Shown here: one piece after another, positions 11,480 to 25,299 of the stretch
How positions within the stretch are numbered: position 1 is the first letter of the stretch
How the letters are laid out: each line of letters begins with the position of its first letter
NCBI GenBank assembly: GCA_014905825.1
Contig: JACGCN010000012.1
Coordinates: forward strand, 930,001 to 994,000
DNA: 64,000 nucleotides
Source: Lyophyllum atratum
Taxonomy: Eukaryota > Basidiomycota > Agaricomycetes > Agaricales > Lyophyllaceae
Direction: 5' to 3'
Notes under the pieces: generated by a model
Databases searched by the model: none
Seen by the model: the letters and a program-made list of their open reading frames with translations, nothing else
What the model was told of the DNA's origin: nothing
Program-made: the position numbers and the translations under genes

Positions 11480-12700
11480 ATGAACTCTCGCGCTTTCCGA
11501 CGGGCAAGAAGCTCAGCAGGCGCTCTAAAACAAGTGATTTATCGCGATCGAGGGGTTATTGTTCTGCAGAAGCCACCTGGACTTGTATGCCAACTGAATA
11601 ATCTGGAGCAACCTGTGAGTTTGGCACGTCCCTGCCATGATAGGTGAACTCAACATTTCAGGACCGCAGAGAGCAAGGGCCAAGCCGGAGAACAATTTCA
11701 ATGCACTGCTGGATGGTAAGACTCCCCAAGACGCGTCGCACTTGAAGTTGACAGAGTATCTCAGAACTTCGAAAAACGTTGGGCCAACGACCTTTTCCAG
11801 TTCATCGGCTTGACAAGGTGAGCAACACGTCAACATGAGAAACAGAGCTCAATTCATTCCTTGTCTTACCCAGGGAACGACTGGCGCGTTAGCTCTGGCT
11901 TCTTCGTTAACGCAAGCACGCAAGCTTTCCCAGCAATTTCAAAATCGAACCGTGGAAAAAACATACCTTGCAATTGTACGAGGCGGAACAAAATCTTTTC
12001 CCTCAGGTTCTGGCGAAATCCGTGCGGCTATACAATACGAGGACGGTCGTGCATCGCTTGATCCTTCTCCCTTGGGCGAACCCTCGTTTACGGAGTGGGA
12101 GTTGGTAGCATCTTCGGTGAGTCGCATTCAAAGGCATCATCTCACACGACTCATTGTGCAATAACCGCTGAAGTCGACGCTCCCGTTATCTCTTCTTCGG
12201 CTCAAGCTTCACACTGGTCATAAGCACCAGCTTCGAGTACATTTGGCTCAATGTTTGAACAGTACGTTTAGCGACTTCAGGCACTTATCTTACCTTATAT
12301 GAATCATATCATAGCCCCGATTCTTGGAGATACCCTATACTCGAAGAAGCCGCCCTCTGACGCAATCCGTGGTATCACCATAGTGCCAGCGGATCGCATA
12401 TTTCTTCACGCCTCCCACCTGTCTTTCTTCGTAAGTTTATCTTTTAGACAAACTAAGAATGGTTCTAACTTGGTGCAATAGCAATATAGGGCCGCTGGAC
12501 CCAAGAAGCGGTTTCGTCTCGGCATCTCCGCACCTTTACCTGCAGATTTTCTCAAAATCTGCCAAGACTCTGGAATAAAGGTCGACCCCGCAGAAGTTAA
12601 CGGAGGCGTTTTCATTGACGGGGCAAGAGTGGACGATGGAAAAGTACCGGAGTTGGAAGGTAGCTGGATGCCTGAGCTGGACGGATTCCGAACAGAATAA
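11480..12700 (+). CDS. RluA-family pseudouridine synthase, probably organellar
   Basis: This enzyme family isomerises uridine to pseudouridine in RNA. The catalytic block HRLDKGTTGALALA is split by an intron after HRLDK; its Asp is the nucleophile. Other family blocks are VIYRDRGVIVLQKPPGLV near the N-terminus, KTYLAIVRG, LKLHTGHKHQLRVH and PILGDTLYS. The Arg-rich start (MNSRAFRRARSSAG) suggests mitochondrial import. The C-terminal part (SAPLPADFLKICQDSG) is typical of the fungal mitochondrial members. Five or so exons; TAA at 12698-12700. Confidence 0.8.
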
Positions 12701-12832
12701 ATAGCGTGCGTAAAAGTGCAATGTATGGAGGATGAGTGGTATGTGTCTATAATTTAAAACTAATATTTATTCTACTAACGTCTATGTGGGTAGGCCACGC
12801 CCTAATCGCATTTGTCCAGTACCCTTGGCGCT

Positions 12833-13989
12833 TCAACGTACTCTAGTCGGCGCCTGCACCTCGTGCCCACTCGAATTCTTCACAGAGGAACCCAGCGCCT
12901 GGCCGAGTCCTACTGCGATGGCACCAATGGCATGCGCTGCTCCCGAGGCTAAGACGGCACCACCAGCGCCAGCACTAATTACAGGAAGGGCCGGAATCGA
13001 CCCGGCGGTGATCAGGATAGCACTGATGATGCTCATGGTTTTGGGATGTTCGCTCGTTATGAATTCCAGCGCGTTACACGCGTTCAACAGCCAAACGGGC
13101 GCCTGGGTGATCGTGGTTACCGCTGCAACACGGCCTTCAGTCAGTAACTAATTCGAACAATGGAAGATGGAAATGGCATGCCTGAATCGGCTGTATTGGA
13201 CCTTGTAGGCGTCGGAGGCTTGGGTGTTGCCCGTGCAGTTACTATTGCTGTGTCGGAGGAGGATTTTGGTGGGGAAGGGCGTTTGGTCGATGAAGAGGAG
13301 GCCTCTGTGACCTCATCCTTGGAGTTCCTCCTCACTGGCCAAAAGTCCGATCCCGACCTCGTGAGCGCCTTTCGGACGGGTGCGGGTGCTGGTTCCTCCT
13401 CGTCCTCGGTGCTCTTCTTCGGATTCCAAAATAATGAATTGGAACGTGAAGGTGGCGGGCGCTGAGGGGTTTCAGTTGTCGCTACTGACTCTGAGCTGTC
13501 TTTCTTCTTCAGCGTCCACCACGAGCCAGTTGCCTTCGAAACCTTGATAGTCTCCGTTTGGGTTTTATCAATGCCCCCTGCATCCAATGTGAGCTAGCGT
13601 GGAGATATTTTGAAATGCATATTACTAACATCCCATGCTCTGCATAGCAATCCTAAACTTCTTCCACGACCAGCGATACTTGCCCCCGTGCACCTGCACG
13701 ATGACAGCTTTCAGCTCATCGAGTCTGGAAGCAACAGTTCAACCTCGTCATCCGCAACAAGAGGATCATGAACGTACCTGGCTTTCGCCTTAGGCCCCAA
13801 GAAGTGCTGGGCGACTTTATACCAGTACTCTTCAGGAATCTTCCTCTCCTTGCATCCCGCCTCGATCTTGTCCAGCCATTCGTCGACCGGCATATCCTTC
13901 TTCGCACTGCCCTTAAATATCGGGCCGTCGGTCCAGTTGGCGTACACTGTCTCCAAGTCATAGGGTTTGATTTTGAAGGCGTCAAGCAT
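12833..13989 (-). CDS. Uncharacterised basidiomycete protein
   Basis: I recognise no named function. The N-terminal exon (ATG 13989) encodes DETVYANWTDGPIFKG-like sequence (exactly DLETVYANWTDGPIFKG) and a conserved-looking HFLGPKAKAR. A spliced exon gives LDELKAVIVQVHGGKYRWSW. A Ser/Pro/Lys-rich middle follows (13587-13150) with repeated LFW/DFW motifs (NSLFWNPKK, SGSDFWPVRR). The last exon (13087-12833) is hydrophobic and Gly/Ala-rich (AGAGGAVLASGAAHAIGAIA), suggesting a membrane or pore-like tail. The junction between the last two exons did not resolve cleanly, so a frameshift or an unseen small exon is possible. Confidence 0.5.
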
Positions 13990-15439
13990 GTTGTATGGCG
14001 AATGATACAGCGCTGGTGGGTGAGAGTGTGAATATGAAGATGTTCCAGGAGGTCTTCATGCAGTATTTATGTGCGACGCCTCGTTGGGACCTTGAGGACC
14101 AAGTATTTCGCGTGTATGCGTTAACGTTCCGAAGTAAAGCTCGGACCGGAATTGCAGCTGGGAATATGGTTGAGCTCACAATGTGTCCGACAACACGTTG
14201 TACGTGACAGGCACGGTTCAGTGTGTACGACAACACGTTCCGAGGTGAAGATTTTCATCACTATAAGCAGGAATGAAACGCAGAATTGGCTCTCATCGAT
14301 GGAAGAACTAATGGAAGCCAGGTGACCAGGTGGGATCGGTGGAGCCTGGGTTAGGCGGTTCGTCGATACGATATACCAGAATCAAACCCAGAACAGAGGA
14401 AACCTTCATGCGCAGAAGTAAGCGGGGATCATGAAGTACGGGCTCTCGGTGTCGCTGCACAAGAGCCTCGAGGCGGATACCAACCCTTAAAACGTTTAAT
14501 GGGGTTGATGGGGGCGGTGTCGAGGCGGGGTGAACTCAGAACCCTATCAATAATTCATTTTATCAAAACAGTGGGGGAGCGTGCTGTCATCTGCCATCCA
14601 CGCATGCACTTCTGGCGACGGGATGAAACTGCATACGTCAGAACCGCAGACATAGGAAACACCGTTGTACAAATTATTGCTAACTGCAAAGTACCTGTAA
14701 CTTAGCATCATCCCCCAACCCGCCACCATCGAGTCAACCCATTTTTGTGCTTCATGAGCTTCACAATTCTCCGCTAACCCTCCACTGCGTTTCACCCTAC
14801 AAGCTTGAGAGAGGCTGATACAGAATCTCTACCGCATTGACAGTATCTGGGAACTTCCAAGGAAGGCAATTATGTGGCGAGATCCTATGACACTCTGTGT
14901 GCGCTACTTGTTCTTGCTGAAGGGCAAATTTAAAAAAGGGCACCGCTTCATTATCTTGGATTTGCTCATCTGGCTTATTCTTGAATATCGACAGGTTGCC
15001 CTATTACAGTAACCGAAGTTGCTGCCATTCGCAGCAAGGCTAGTAAACTCCAGCTACAACACGACTGGTGAGCCATGACGGGAGGCACCTGTAACGAAAT
15101 TCATTGCAAATCCTGGAAAGGTGTTCACCATTCGCAGGCAATGACGCGGCTCTGCCGCAAGTGGGGAACGACAGCATCGTGAGTGGTGCTGCGCAACCCG
15201 CGTTTATGATCCTTGCTGCTTGATGCACGATGGCGCTTCAGAAAATCCAGGGTCGTTAAAACACGGTAGAACATAGTTGAAGCACATTACACAAGCGTAA
15301 GGCGTAATGAGCTCCCTAGGATATCCGGTAAAAGAAAACCTGTAATGCGGAAAGCTCCATGAGTACTACGCTTCCTGCGTGGCAAATCAAGCCCACCATG
15401 ACCCGACTTGTACCAGTGAGTTCGGGGGATGCAACATCT
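13990..15439. other. Intergenic stretch
   Basis: No gene is supported. A short direct repeat, CGACAACACGTT, occurs near 14191 and 14227. The rest shows no structure I can name. Confidence 0.5.
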
Positions 15440-15873
15440 TCAGGCATTGTTGCAGTAGAAGGAGCTAGCGAGGTCGTTGAAGTTGCCAAGATCGTTATGG
15501 TGCTTGGTGAAGTCGAAGTGGTCACCATTACAACCTTGGTCCCTAGGTTCCGCACACGTCAGTAATGGCTCGAATTTCAAGAAAGTCCGAGCTCACTCGA
15601 AGAGGTAGCACTCATGGCCATCCCCGGCGGGGTCGATGCTGCGGACCTTGTCCTCGAGGCCGGAGCCGAGATCAATGCACTCGTTGTTGAGGTAGCTGAG
15701 GGTGACGCAATGGCCGACGAGGTTGCGCTTAGTGCATAACTTCAGATCGCCTCCAGCCGCCTGTACGGAAATTTGTCGATGAGATGGTCAACAACGCGAC
15801 GCGAGCACAGAGGACTTACAACAAGGGACGCGCTGATGACGGTCATGGCGACAATGGAGAGGAGTTTGAACAT
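15440..15873 (-). CDS. Small Cys-rich secreted protein, beta/gamma-crystallin-like pattern
   Basis: Three exons. Exon 1 (ATG 15873) gives the signal peptide MFKLLSIVAMTVISASLV. Exon 2 carries LCTKRNLVGHCVTLSYLNN, ECIDLGSGLEDKVRSIDP and ECYLFE. An intron with a GTGAGC donor hides an apparent stop, and exon 3 continues as DQGCNGDHFDF...SSFYCNNA with TGA at 15440-15442. The spacing of Cys, Gly and acidic residues resembles small secreted beta/gamma-crystallin-fold proteins of fungi. The mature protein is about 85 aa. Function unknown; extracellular. Confidence 0.65.
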
Positions 15874-17736
15874 ATTCGCTTAGCTGGGAGAATAGAAGAG
15901 TGCTTGTGAGGACTTTATAAGTAGATGAATAGCTGTGACTTGTGGTTGGGCTGAGGTTTAACGGCTCAGAATGCCACCGCCTTTATACAAAGTGGAGTTG
16001 GCGGCGAAATTGCGAATATAAAATATCTTCTGGAAGTAATGTCTGAGCACTAGAATTGACTCGACAAGTGTTTAACTCCACCTTGACATCCTCTCTAACA
16101 GTTTGAATTGCTTGGCTGAGGCCAAGTGGCCCATAGAGTATGCCAATAACGGGTAGATAGGAGATATGGACTGGTGGAGTTTTGGAGCCTAGGAGAGGAA
16201 GGTCTAGAAATTTTCAAGACAGCCCAGGGCGATAAGGCGCCATTGGGGAGCATCTGGCATAGCTTGACATCCATGAAACAGTTCTAGCCTCGACGTAACT
16301 TCCTTGGTATGTCTGAAGATCCCAGCATCCCGTCCGATAGAAAGGAACCCACAAGCGCAGCCGATGTTTTGACCGGCCACCGATATCGTCCAGAACAGAA
16401 TGATTAGAAAAGCAGCATCGTCGTTTATAATCTCAGGCGAAGAAAAAAGACGCGCGTGTTGTCTCCTCGTTCACGTAAATGCCTATTTTGATCGTGGCGC
16501 TGATTCCTGTAGCTAAAGTCCAAGCGCATAGATCATATCTGTCCAGGTTTACGGGGTTGAATCCAACTGTTGAAAAGGTGATATAGAGGTACTTTCTGGC
16601 CTCGGTAGGGTATACAGAAACTTTGGATCATATTTCTCTCCAAGTGAGAACGAAAAGCTCGGGGGCATGATGAAAGTCGAATTTTTGCGCAGCAATGGTG
16701 CTGATCAAGTAAATTTGGCGAGTGCTCGACGCGACATGGTAGACAAAATAGAAGTGTGAGACCCTCGTAGGGTTACCGGAAGGGCTGAAACGCTTCTCGT
16801 ATGTCCTAGTTCACGTAAATGCATATTCTCTGATCGTGGCGCCGGGTCAGATGACCGGTGCTCAAGAAAAAGGCTATGGGCTACCCGTTCGAATCAAATG
16901 ATTAGGTAGTAGGCCAAGAGATGGCTCACTAGCCTTTTCGTCGGCAGCATCGGCACAGCATATAACAATGGTTTTTTCACATCATTACGCGTGCCAAACG
17001 GCGAGGAAAGAACGGATATTCGACGGCTACCAAGCCAAGTTCGACGGATGCCGCCTCTCAATCTTCCTCGGTTCGGTGGACTGGGTAGATGTGGAAGGTC
17101 GACATAGTCGGTCCGTTCCAGTTAGGTGGATTCTAGGCCGGTTTCCGTCGGGGATACTGTGGTTCTCGTCCTTGTGTGGTGCACCTCGAGCATCAGAGAT
17201 TAGGATGGGGTGTGGTCGCTGGGTGGTTTGCACGCGTCTGCAAGATGGCGGGGCAACCTAAGAATGTGTAACTTTGCTATTAACATCTCGTATAAGACAC
17301 TATCAGCATTTTTGGATGGAAGATACTGAACGAAGAGTCCAGCATCGTCGTCCTAGGTGATGCCTTTGAGTCTTGATTGTCCGAATCCGTATTTAGCGAA
17401 GAAAAGGACGCACTGGGTCGATATGCATGCCCCAACTAGCCTTCACTCGTCTAAGTTATCGTCAAATGCCACTTTGTCGATGATTGTATTTCTTGTTTCG
17501 CATCCTGACGAGCTAATCATGAGCCCAGCCCTTGTCGACCCGCAGATTGAGATTCCCGCTACCTTGGTAGTGGGTCTTGTAGACGTTTGAAAATCGATTT
17601 TTGGCTGTAGATCCACAGATCCGGGTTGTGGGAAACTCTTCCCATGTGAAGCGATGCGGGTCTCGGATGTGAGTCATTTGCACACCCCTCTTTTCCTCGC
17701 ACTTTGCTCCGCAACGCCCATCATCTCCTCTGTACC
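15874..17736. other. Intergenic stretch upstream of the Helitron gene
   Basis: No gene is supported apart from the TATA box listed separately. A degenerate direct repeat with GTTCACGTAAATGC and GATCGTGGCGC occurs at about 16470-16505 and 16808-16845. The 5' end of the Helitron (expected TC terminus) should lie in or near here but was not recognised. Confidence 0.4.
15913..15919 (-). promoter_or_regulatory. TATA box of the small secreted protein gene
   Basis: TATAAAG on the minus strand lies about 40 bp upstream of the ATG at 15873. Confidence 0.55.
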
Positions 17737-20700
17737 ATGTCTACCTACATCTCCGGGGTCTCGTCGAACGTTATCTCCCTTGATCGGCCGTACTCTCGAA
17801 TATCCCTCGCCTTTCTGACGGGCAACAGCATTCCTTCTAGATCCGAATCGAAGGTCTCACTCCCGATAACCGTCGCCAATGCGTACTCGGCCATCACGTC
17901 AATGGTCGACTTCGTCGTCGCACTGGAAATAGACGGTGGCTTCGACGCTGAGCTCGGGACTGATGGTATCAATACTGCAGGTATGTTTGTCTGGTCTCAC
18001 GTCACATCTGCTTGACCCACAGACGCCCCTCTTCGCAGATTTTCCACCGGCTGGATCTCTAACGAGTTCCTATCGTTCAAGTCCCCCCGTGCCTGTCTTT
18101 GACGGAACGGCGACTTCATCATGTACACCCAACCTGTTGAATGATAATGAAATGCATATAAATGAACCTGTCGTCGAATCCTATCTTGATAATCGCGAAA
18201 CACCGCGCCCTATACACGGCCAAATGTCTCTGCGTAACTCCTCTACTTCGAAGACTGGGACAGATCTGCTTCGCGAGCTTCTATCAGGCAAGTATACGAG
18301 AGGGTTACACTGTTCACCGTTTATCGAAGACATTAATCTTCTCCACACATCTTTAAGACTGCATGGGCTCAATTTTGATGGACTTAAACCCCGAGACTGC
18401 AAGATAGCGCTCCTCTCTCATATTCTACGCGGTGCCTGTCATCACTACCAGCTCGATGTAACTGATGGTGCGCTTAAGCCAGACCGAACCGCATGTCGAT
18501 CTGTAAGCAAAGGGTTCCAATCATCATCAGAGATATCTGCGACCGCGATGGACTATGTTAAATCATCAAACGCTCGTGAATGTCCAACAGAACGGCTGCT
18601 GCTTGTTGTTGAAGCTCTCGGATTGTCACCAGAAGTTCACAGCGGACCTGCACACTTTCGTCGTCAACTTCTCAGAATCCTAAGGACTGAAAAGACCGCG
18701 TCGGAAATATTTTCATTAACGCCAATGGAAAGTTCCGTTATATCGGATTGGGATGTTTTCACCAACAAAGCACTCCAGAAGCCAGCCCTGCTAGGAATTA
18801 TTTCACAACACCAGATCAAGCTTCCTGATAAATATACCTGTACGCGACAGGACATGCGGAACGCGATCATGGATCACATTTCCAACGGTCATTGTCACCG
18901 CTCCGGCGTGCACCAGAACCCGGTCGAGTCTTCCGAGTCAAATGTGCCGCCGGCGTGTGCTTCTTTGGCTAGTTCTGTCTCTAACGACAACGATTCTGAC
19001 AACACTGATGATGACTTGAAAATTAAAATCCTCTCAGCTCTGAAGACGGTAATCCATCGAAAAAAGGCCATGCAGACCCTTCTCGATATGCAAGATGTTC
19101 CATTTGACAAGAAAGACAGCCTCGGGAAGCTCAGAAGTAGATTGAAAGCGTACATCACCTGCTTGAAAAAAGGAAAAAGGACGTTTGAATCTCTACAGGC
19201 TGAGAAAGAAGAGTTTACGCAGAAGAAAAACGATATCATTGAGAATTGGCCTCAGCTCGTGCCAAAATCACTGAAGGAGAAAATTGTCAGGATGTTTCGA
19301 GAGCAGACATCAAGTGAAAGCCTATCGTCCTTTACCTGTGCGTCCTGCGCTGCTGATTATCGCAATTCTGACCAACGTGATGTTTCTCTCGATGACATAG
19401 ATGTGTCACTGCTTGAAAGGCCGGATGTGCGATTACAGCGATATTCTGGCTTACCCGTTGATACTAACTGGCTTGATCCAATGTGCACACCGCCAGAGCT
19501 AGATGTCTATAATGCCCTTCAAAACTCAGGTTCACAAGCCTTGCTGTGCCCTCTCGGCGTCTTGAACGATGAAGCTGGAAGTACACACCTCAAGTTATGC
19601 AAATCCTGCTTCTCGTCATTGAAGTCAGGCAAGGTTCCACCACTGGCGCTTGCAAATCAACTTGTGCTTGGAACTGTTCCAGAAGAGCTCAAAGATCTCA
19701 CTGTTGTGGAAGAAGCCATGATTGCTAGATGTAGAGCAAAGTGCTGGATTGTTCAACTGAAGGAAATGAACGAAGATGTGATTCTTCCAAGCACACAGCG
19801 AGGCGTGAAAGGACACATCATTATTTATCCGCAGCGACCATCTACCATCGCCAAAAGTCTGCCACCCTCTATTGACGAAATCTGCACTCCTATCTGTGTA
19901 ATATTTGTCGGTTCTTCTCCCCCGAGTCGTGAATGGCTTCAACAAAAGGCGAAACCTCTGTCTGTACGTCGAGAAAAAGTGCGCGAGGCTCTACTCTGGC
20001 TCAAGAAGCATAATCAGCTCTACAAGGACATCGAAATCGACCATGTCATGCTGGATACACTTCCTCGAGAGCATATCTTACCTGTACATATTGAACACGT
20101 ACTTCCAAGCGATACACGAGATGCGTTGACATCCCATTATGATCCAAATGCTCCTCTCCGTGACTTTGCTGCAGTGGCCCCGACAACATCAAACCAACCT
20201 TCTAGTACCACTACAACTGACATGCCTAAAGAAATTCCGTTTGAAAATGTTGTTATCACGGATGTCGATGCCAACGCACCTTCTAATGAACTTCGAGCAG
20301 GAGCAATTCGACATGTGAAGAAAAAAGGAGGGGCATACATTGAGATCTCCCATGATCCAAAGCCTGTCAACGAATTCTGTAATCCTGAATTATTTCCTAT
20401 GATCTATCCCACCCTTTTTCCGTATGGCATTGGTGGATTTGAAAACTTCAGACGTGAGGCTACGATTTCATTCAAACGTCAAGTTAAACATTTTTTCAAT
20501 CTTCATGACAGACGCTTCCAGGAGCACTATTCGTTTCTCTTTACCGCATTTAATATTATTCAGCGGCGTGCAGCCCTTCTCCACACCAGTCTGAAAGTGA
20601 AACGGGGAAGCTTTGAGAAAGTCGCAGCTAGTTTTGCCGCAGTCACGCCAGAAACTCTGCACATCATTTCGGAACGAGCATCACGAGGCGATTACAGCAC

Positions 20701-23700
20701 TGCAAACACTGACGAGGAACAACAAGCTCTGAACCTGATGAGGGAGATCAATGTCATTACTTCCCATGTCCCAGGATCCGCTGCTTCCCGTGTGGCAATG
20801 AGGAACGAGATACGAGGCCTTATGATGGACAAAGGTCTTCCCAGTTTCTATATAACCATCAATCCTGCTGATATATTTAACCCACTTGTGAAGTTCCTTT
20901 CGGGATCTGACATTGACATCGACCACCTATTACCAGAACAGGTCCCTGGATATGTTGAACAATCTATCCTGGTGGCAAAAAACCCGGCAGTTGCAGCAAA
21001 GTTCTTCAACATATATATGAAGGCATTCATTTCTACGGTGCTCAAATATGACCCCAAGCAGAAAGATCTTGAAGGCGGGATCCTGGGCCTTGTGAAAGCT
21101 TACTATGGATGTGTAGAGGCACAAGGTCGGGGCACGCTGCACTGTCATATGCTGATCTGGGTTGAAGGTGGCTTGAACCCAAATGAGATCAAAAAAAGGG
21201 TGCTTGAGGATAAAGACATGGATTTTCAGCGCCGTCTCTTGGATTTCATTGATGATTCCATCTCGAATTGCATTCCTGAAGATCCGGATCCTAGCCTCAA
21301 AGTACCATCAACAAAATATCATCCATGTACTGTCCGTGGTGTTGATCTTGACTTAACAGGTGCTGCATTCGAGACAGCCCGGCAGAAGGACATTCATCAT
21401 CTTGCCAAGCAGTGCCAATCCCACAAGCATACAGGTACTTGCTACAAATATTGGAGAGGGCCACCTGAACCCCAAGAATGCCGCTTTGACTTGGATGAAG
21501 AGAACACATGTCCTGAAAGCTCCATCGATCCAGACACTGGTGAACTAAACCTGCGATGTCTTGATGGGATGGTGAACAATTTCAACGAGACAATCTTGGA
21601 GACCATGAGATGTAACATGGACATAAAATTCATTGGATCGGGGGCTTCTGCAAAAGCTGTCATGTACTATATTACTGACTACATAACGAAATCCGAGTTG
21701 AAAACACACGTAGCCTATGCAGCCTTAGAGCTCGTCGTCAAAAAACTAGAAGACTGCACTGAGGACGATGATCTGTTCACGATTCGAGCAAAGAAACTCT
21801 TACAGAAATGTGCTTATTCCATGATATCTCACCAGGAGCTCTCTGCGCAACAGGTCTGCTCCTATCTGATGGACTACGAAGATCATTTCACAAGCCACGA
21901 CTTTAAGAATCTGTACTGGACAAGCTTTGAGAGGCATGTCGATGCTGCAGACCCGTTGCCCGACACACACACTTCCGCGGCAACAGAATTGGACCTGGAT
22001 ATTGCCCCAAATGAGGATAACGAAATCAGCGATAACGAGAATGACACAGGAGACGATCCGGATGATCCAATCGAGGAAGAGCGCGAGAACGATTCAGCTC
22101 ATACACCTGAAATTGGCAGCGATGAGGTCGGCATCAGGACTGAAGAAGACGGGTCCCTCACAGAGACTACTAGCCAAGTAGATGACTACAAGTTCCGCGG
22201 ATCTCAGCTGGATGACCTGTGCGTTTGGGAATATGTCGCACGGATTGACAAAGTTCGAAAGAAGAAGAAAAAACAGGTGAACAATGGCTCAGATGCAGAA
22301 GACGACATTGACAGTGACGATGATGATGAAGACCTTGAGACTGCAGGAATAAGCCACGTGAAAACGTTGAAAGAATTGCTCTCAGACTCCTCTCGTACCA
22401 GACCAATGATTGAAGTGTTGACCGACCATCCAGATGAAACAACACACATTCATCGTATCCTGTCACCCCAGAAGCGGCAGATCCCTGTCCCCATTGGACC
22501 ATCCATTCCGAGACGTGACGGTATTGACGTTCAAGAACGATATGCGCGGCTAATGGTCATACTTTTCAAGCCATGGAGAAATGCAATGAACTTGCGATCA
22601 AAAAATAAAACCTGGTCGGAAGCATTCCACGAGCTATATCCGTCCCTGTTACTAGAGCACAAAGCAGTCATAGAAAACATGCAAATATTACATGAATGCA
22701 GAGACAGCCGAGATGACCATTTCTCTTCGCGGCAGGGGAGGCGAAGGAATCGCGCGAATCAAATCCCGGGAGGAATTAGCGGTACTCGAGCATCCATGGA
22801 CGATGACTTTGATCACGGGGAGCAGACCGAAGCCCTGATTCTAGATCATCTCGCGTCCATCGCGTCTGCGCAATCAATGCGGAATCTGAAAGCCCAAGAT
22901 GATGTATTAGAGTGTCTCCAATGTGCTGACAACGGTGGAGTGTTTACACGCTCAGAGAATAACATGATGGTTGATAATGAAACCCCATCTACGGTGCAAC
23001 AAGTCAATGAGGCAAAACCTGTCATAGAGGAGCAATGGAAAAAGGCGTACAATAATCGTCGAGACGAATTGAAGCAGAGATCAATTAATCACGGGAAGAA
23101 AGCTTCTGCAGCGACAAGCAATCCACCATCGACGTCTGATTCAGCGATTCGTGACGGAAGTGCTTTCAGGACTGAATCTGAGCCTGTGATTCGTGAGCCT
23201 GCAGTGCGCCAAGACATAACAGCCACTGACCAAGACCGAGATGTTGATATCGAAAGTGTAATCGAGCAGTTTTCGTTGAATGCTGAACAGGCACGAGCGT
23301 TCAGGATTGTTACCATGCACAGTCTTGAACAAAAGCCGAAGCAGCTGAGGATGTACTTGGGCGGTCCCGGCGGCACCGGAAAATCGACGGTTATCAATGC
23401 ATTGAAAGAGTTCTTTAATCGACGGAACCAGACTAGGCGCTTCCGTTTGGCTTCATACACTGGAGTGGCCGCGGCGAATATTTCTGGAATGACTCTTCAT
23501 ACTGCGTTATCCCTGAATCAGCGTAAACAATATAAGAAAATCGGAAGTAAAACGCACCGGGATCTCGTCGCCATGTGGCAAGGTGTGGATTACCTTTTTA
23601 TTGATGAGGTCTCCATGATTGGTTGTAAACTGTTATTGCGTATCAGCGAAGCTCTTTGTGCAGCAAAGGAAAAAGAGGGACCATTCGGGGGAATAAATAT

Positions 23701-25114
23701 CATCTTCGCTGGTGATTTCGCGCAACTGCCGCCAGTGGGTGAAACTCGCCTGTTCTCACACGTCAATACATTTAAGGTTACAACGAAAAATGGGCAGGAC
23801 AATGTGTTTGGAAAGCTCTTATGGCTCGATATCAAGACCGTGGTGATCTTACGCCAGATTATGAGGCATACAGGGCCAGAAAACCAAAACTTTGTCCAGC
23901 TACTTGAAAGGCTACGAGAAGGCTGCTGTAATGAGGAAGACTATGATATGTTGAACTCACGTATAATTAAAAACGCATCGCCGGATTGGACAGATCAACG
24001 ATGGCAAAACGTGCCTGTGATTGTAAGCGGAAACGACGTAAAAGATGCGCTAAATATCAGAGCAACTGAAGCCTATGCCCGCGCGACAGGGAGGAAAATG
24101 CACTGGTATTATTCCAGTGATGTGAGAGGAAAAGAGGAGATTCAAGATCCAGGTCTGAAATCTCACCTGAGAAGCCTGCACTCCGGCAAAACGAATCACC
24201 GACTCGGTCGTCTTCCATTGGTTATTGGCATGCCAGTCATGATCTGCCAAAATTTCGACGTCGAAGGTGGTGTCGTCAATGGCTGTGCAGGAACATTGAA
24301 AAAGATAAGGTACCGAGTGGACAACGAGGGCGACCGGCACGCAATATCGTGCGTCGTCCAAGCCCCCACGACAACGGGAGCAGTCCTGCCCCATCTCGAT
24401 GAGCACGATGTCGCTGTGCTAGAGGATACAACGGAAATGAGCTTCACTCATCCCAACTCAGGGAAGAGGTGCAAAATCAAACGCACCCAGCTCCCACTCA
24501 TGCCTGCATTCTCGATGACGGCGCACAAGGCCCAAGGACAAACTTTAACGGCGGCCATCATCGACTTGGAGAGCTGCTACGGTACAGAGTCGCCATACGT
24601 GATGGTCTCGCGAGTCACCAGTCTCGACGGCTTGTTGATTTTGAGGCCATTCAGTAAGAGCAAGATCCAATCGCGAAGATCGGAGGACTCCAGGCGAGAA
24701 AGGCGACGGCTTGAACTTTTGCGGTTACACACGGTCATGGGCTATGGGACTGCCGAGGAGGGTGCGGAGGCGCAAAGAGTGCTGGGGAAAACGGCGGCAC
24801 ATCGGGAGATAGCGAATGAGCTCCTGGATGAGGGAGAAGGTCGTGATGGGAACGTCACAACTGTGACGCCTCAGACAACTTCGCATTCAATCCAACGATT
24901 GCAACGACTCCAAACTACCAATCGACGCATCACCACAAACGATATGCTCTCCTCGAACAACCATGGACGAAGCATGCCGGACGCCCCGAGCCGAATCCGT
25001 AAGCAACCATTGCCGACATCGTTGACGAGTGTCGTCCCCGGGCCAAGCAAACGGAAAAGGTCGTCGACTAAGCTGCCCGGCAATGCCAAGCGTAGGAAAA
25101 CTGCTGGCAGCTGA
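17737..25114 (+). CDS. Helitron replication initiator-helicase (RepHel)
   Basis: This is the rolling-circle transposase of a Helitron, about 2439 aa. I start it at ATG 17737, since one 58-nt intron (17981-18038) joins that frame to the long open frame; without it the frame begins only at a GTG. The N-terminal half includes a Cys-containing segment (SFTCASCAADY) and the Helitron-like N domain. The HUH-type site reads GRGTLHCHMLIW near residue 1115. The paired tyrosines lie in MYYITDYITKS near residue 1290 (Y-x3-Y). A PIF1-type helicase follows: Walker A GGPGGTGKST near residue 1855, LFIDEVSM near 1935, GDFAQLPPV, and a C-terminal TAHKAQGQT. No stops or frameshifts were seen, so it looks capable of activity. 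Element ends were not found. Confidence 0.9.
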
Positions 25115-25299
25115 GGAATAGGGTGTGTAGACTTCCGTGTATGGATCAGAACTCATCACTCATGTCTGTTGTCATCGTCGTCAGTATACTCAGTTCTGCC
25201 TCACGAGGCCGGCATCCCCACCGACCCCACAAGATTGAATACAGTGTGTAGAATTCCCAACTTTCTCAGATCATAGTTTTAACTATCCACTGCTTCCAG

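Noticed and set aside
25115..25260. Hairpin TGCCTC...GAGGCCGGCA as the Helitron 3' end
   Set aside because: A weak hairpin is present near 25197-25214, but no CTRR terminus follows it, so the end cannot be assigned.
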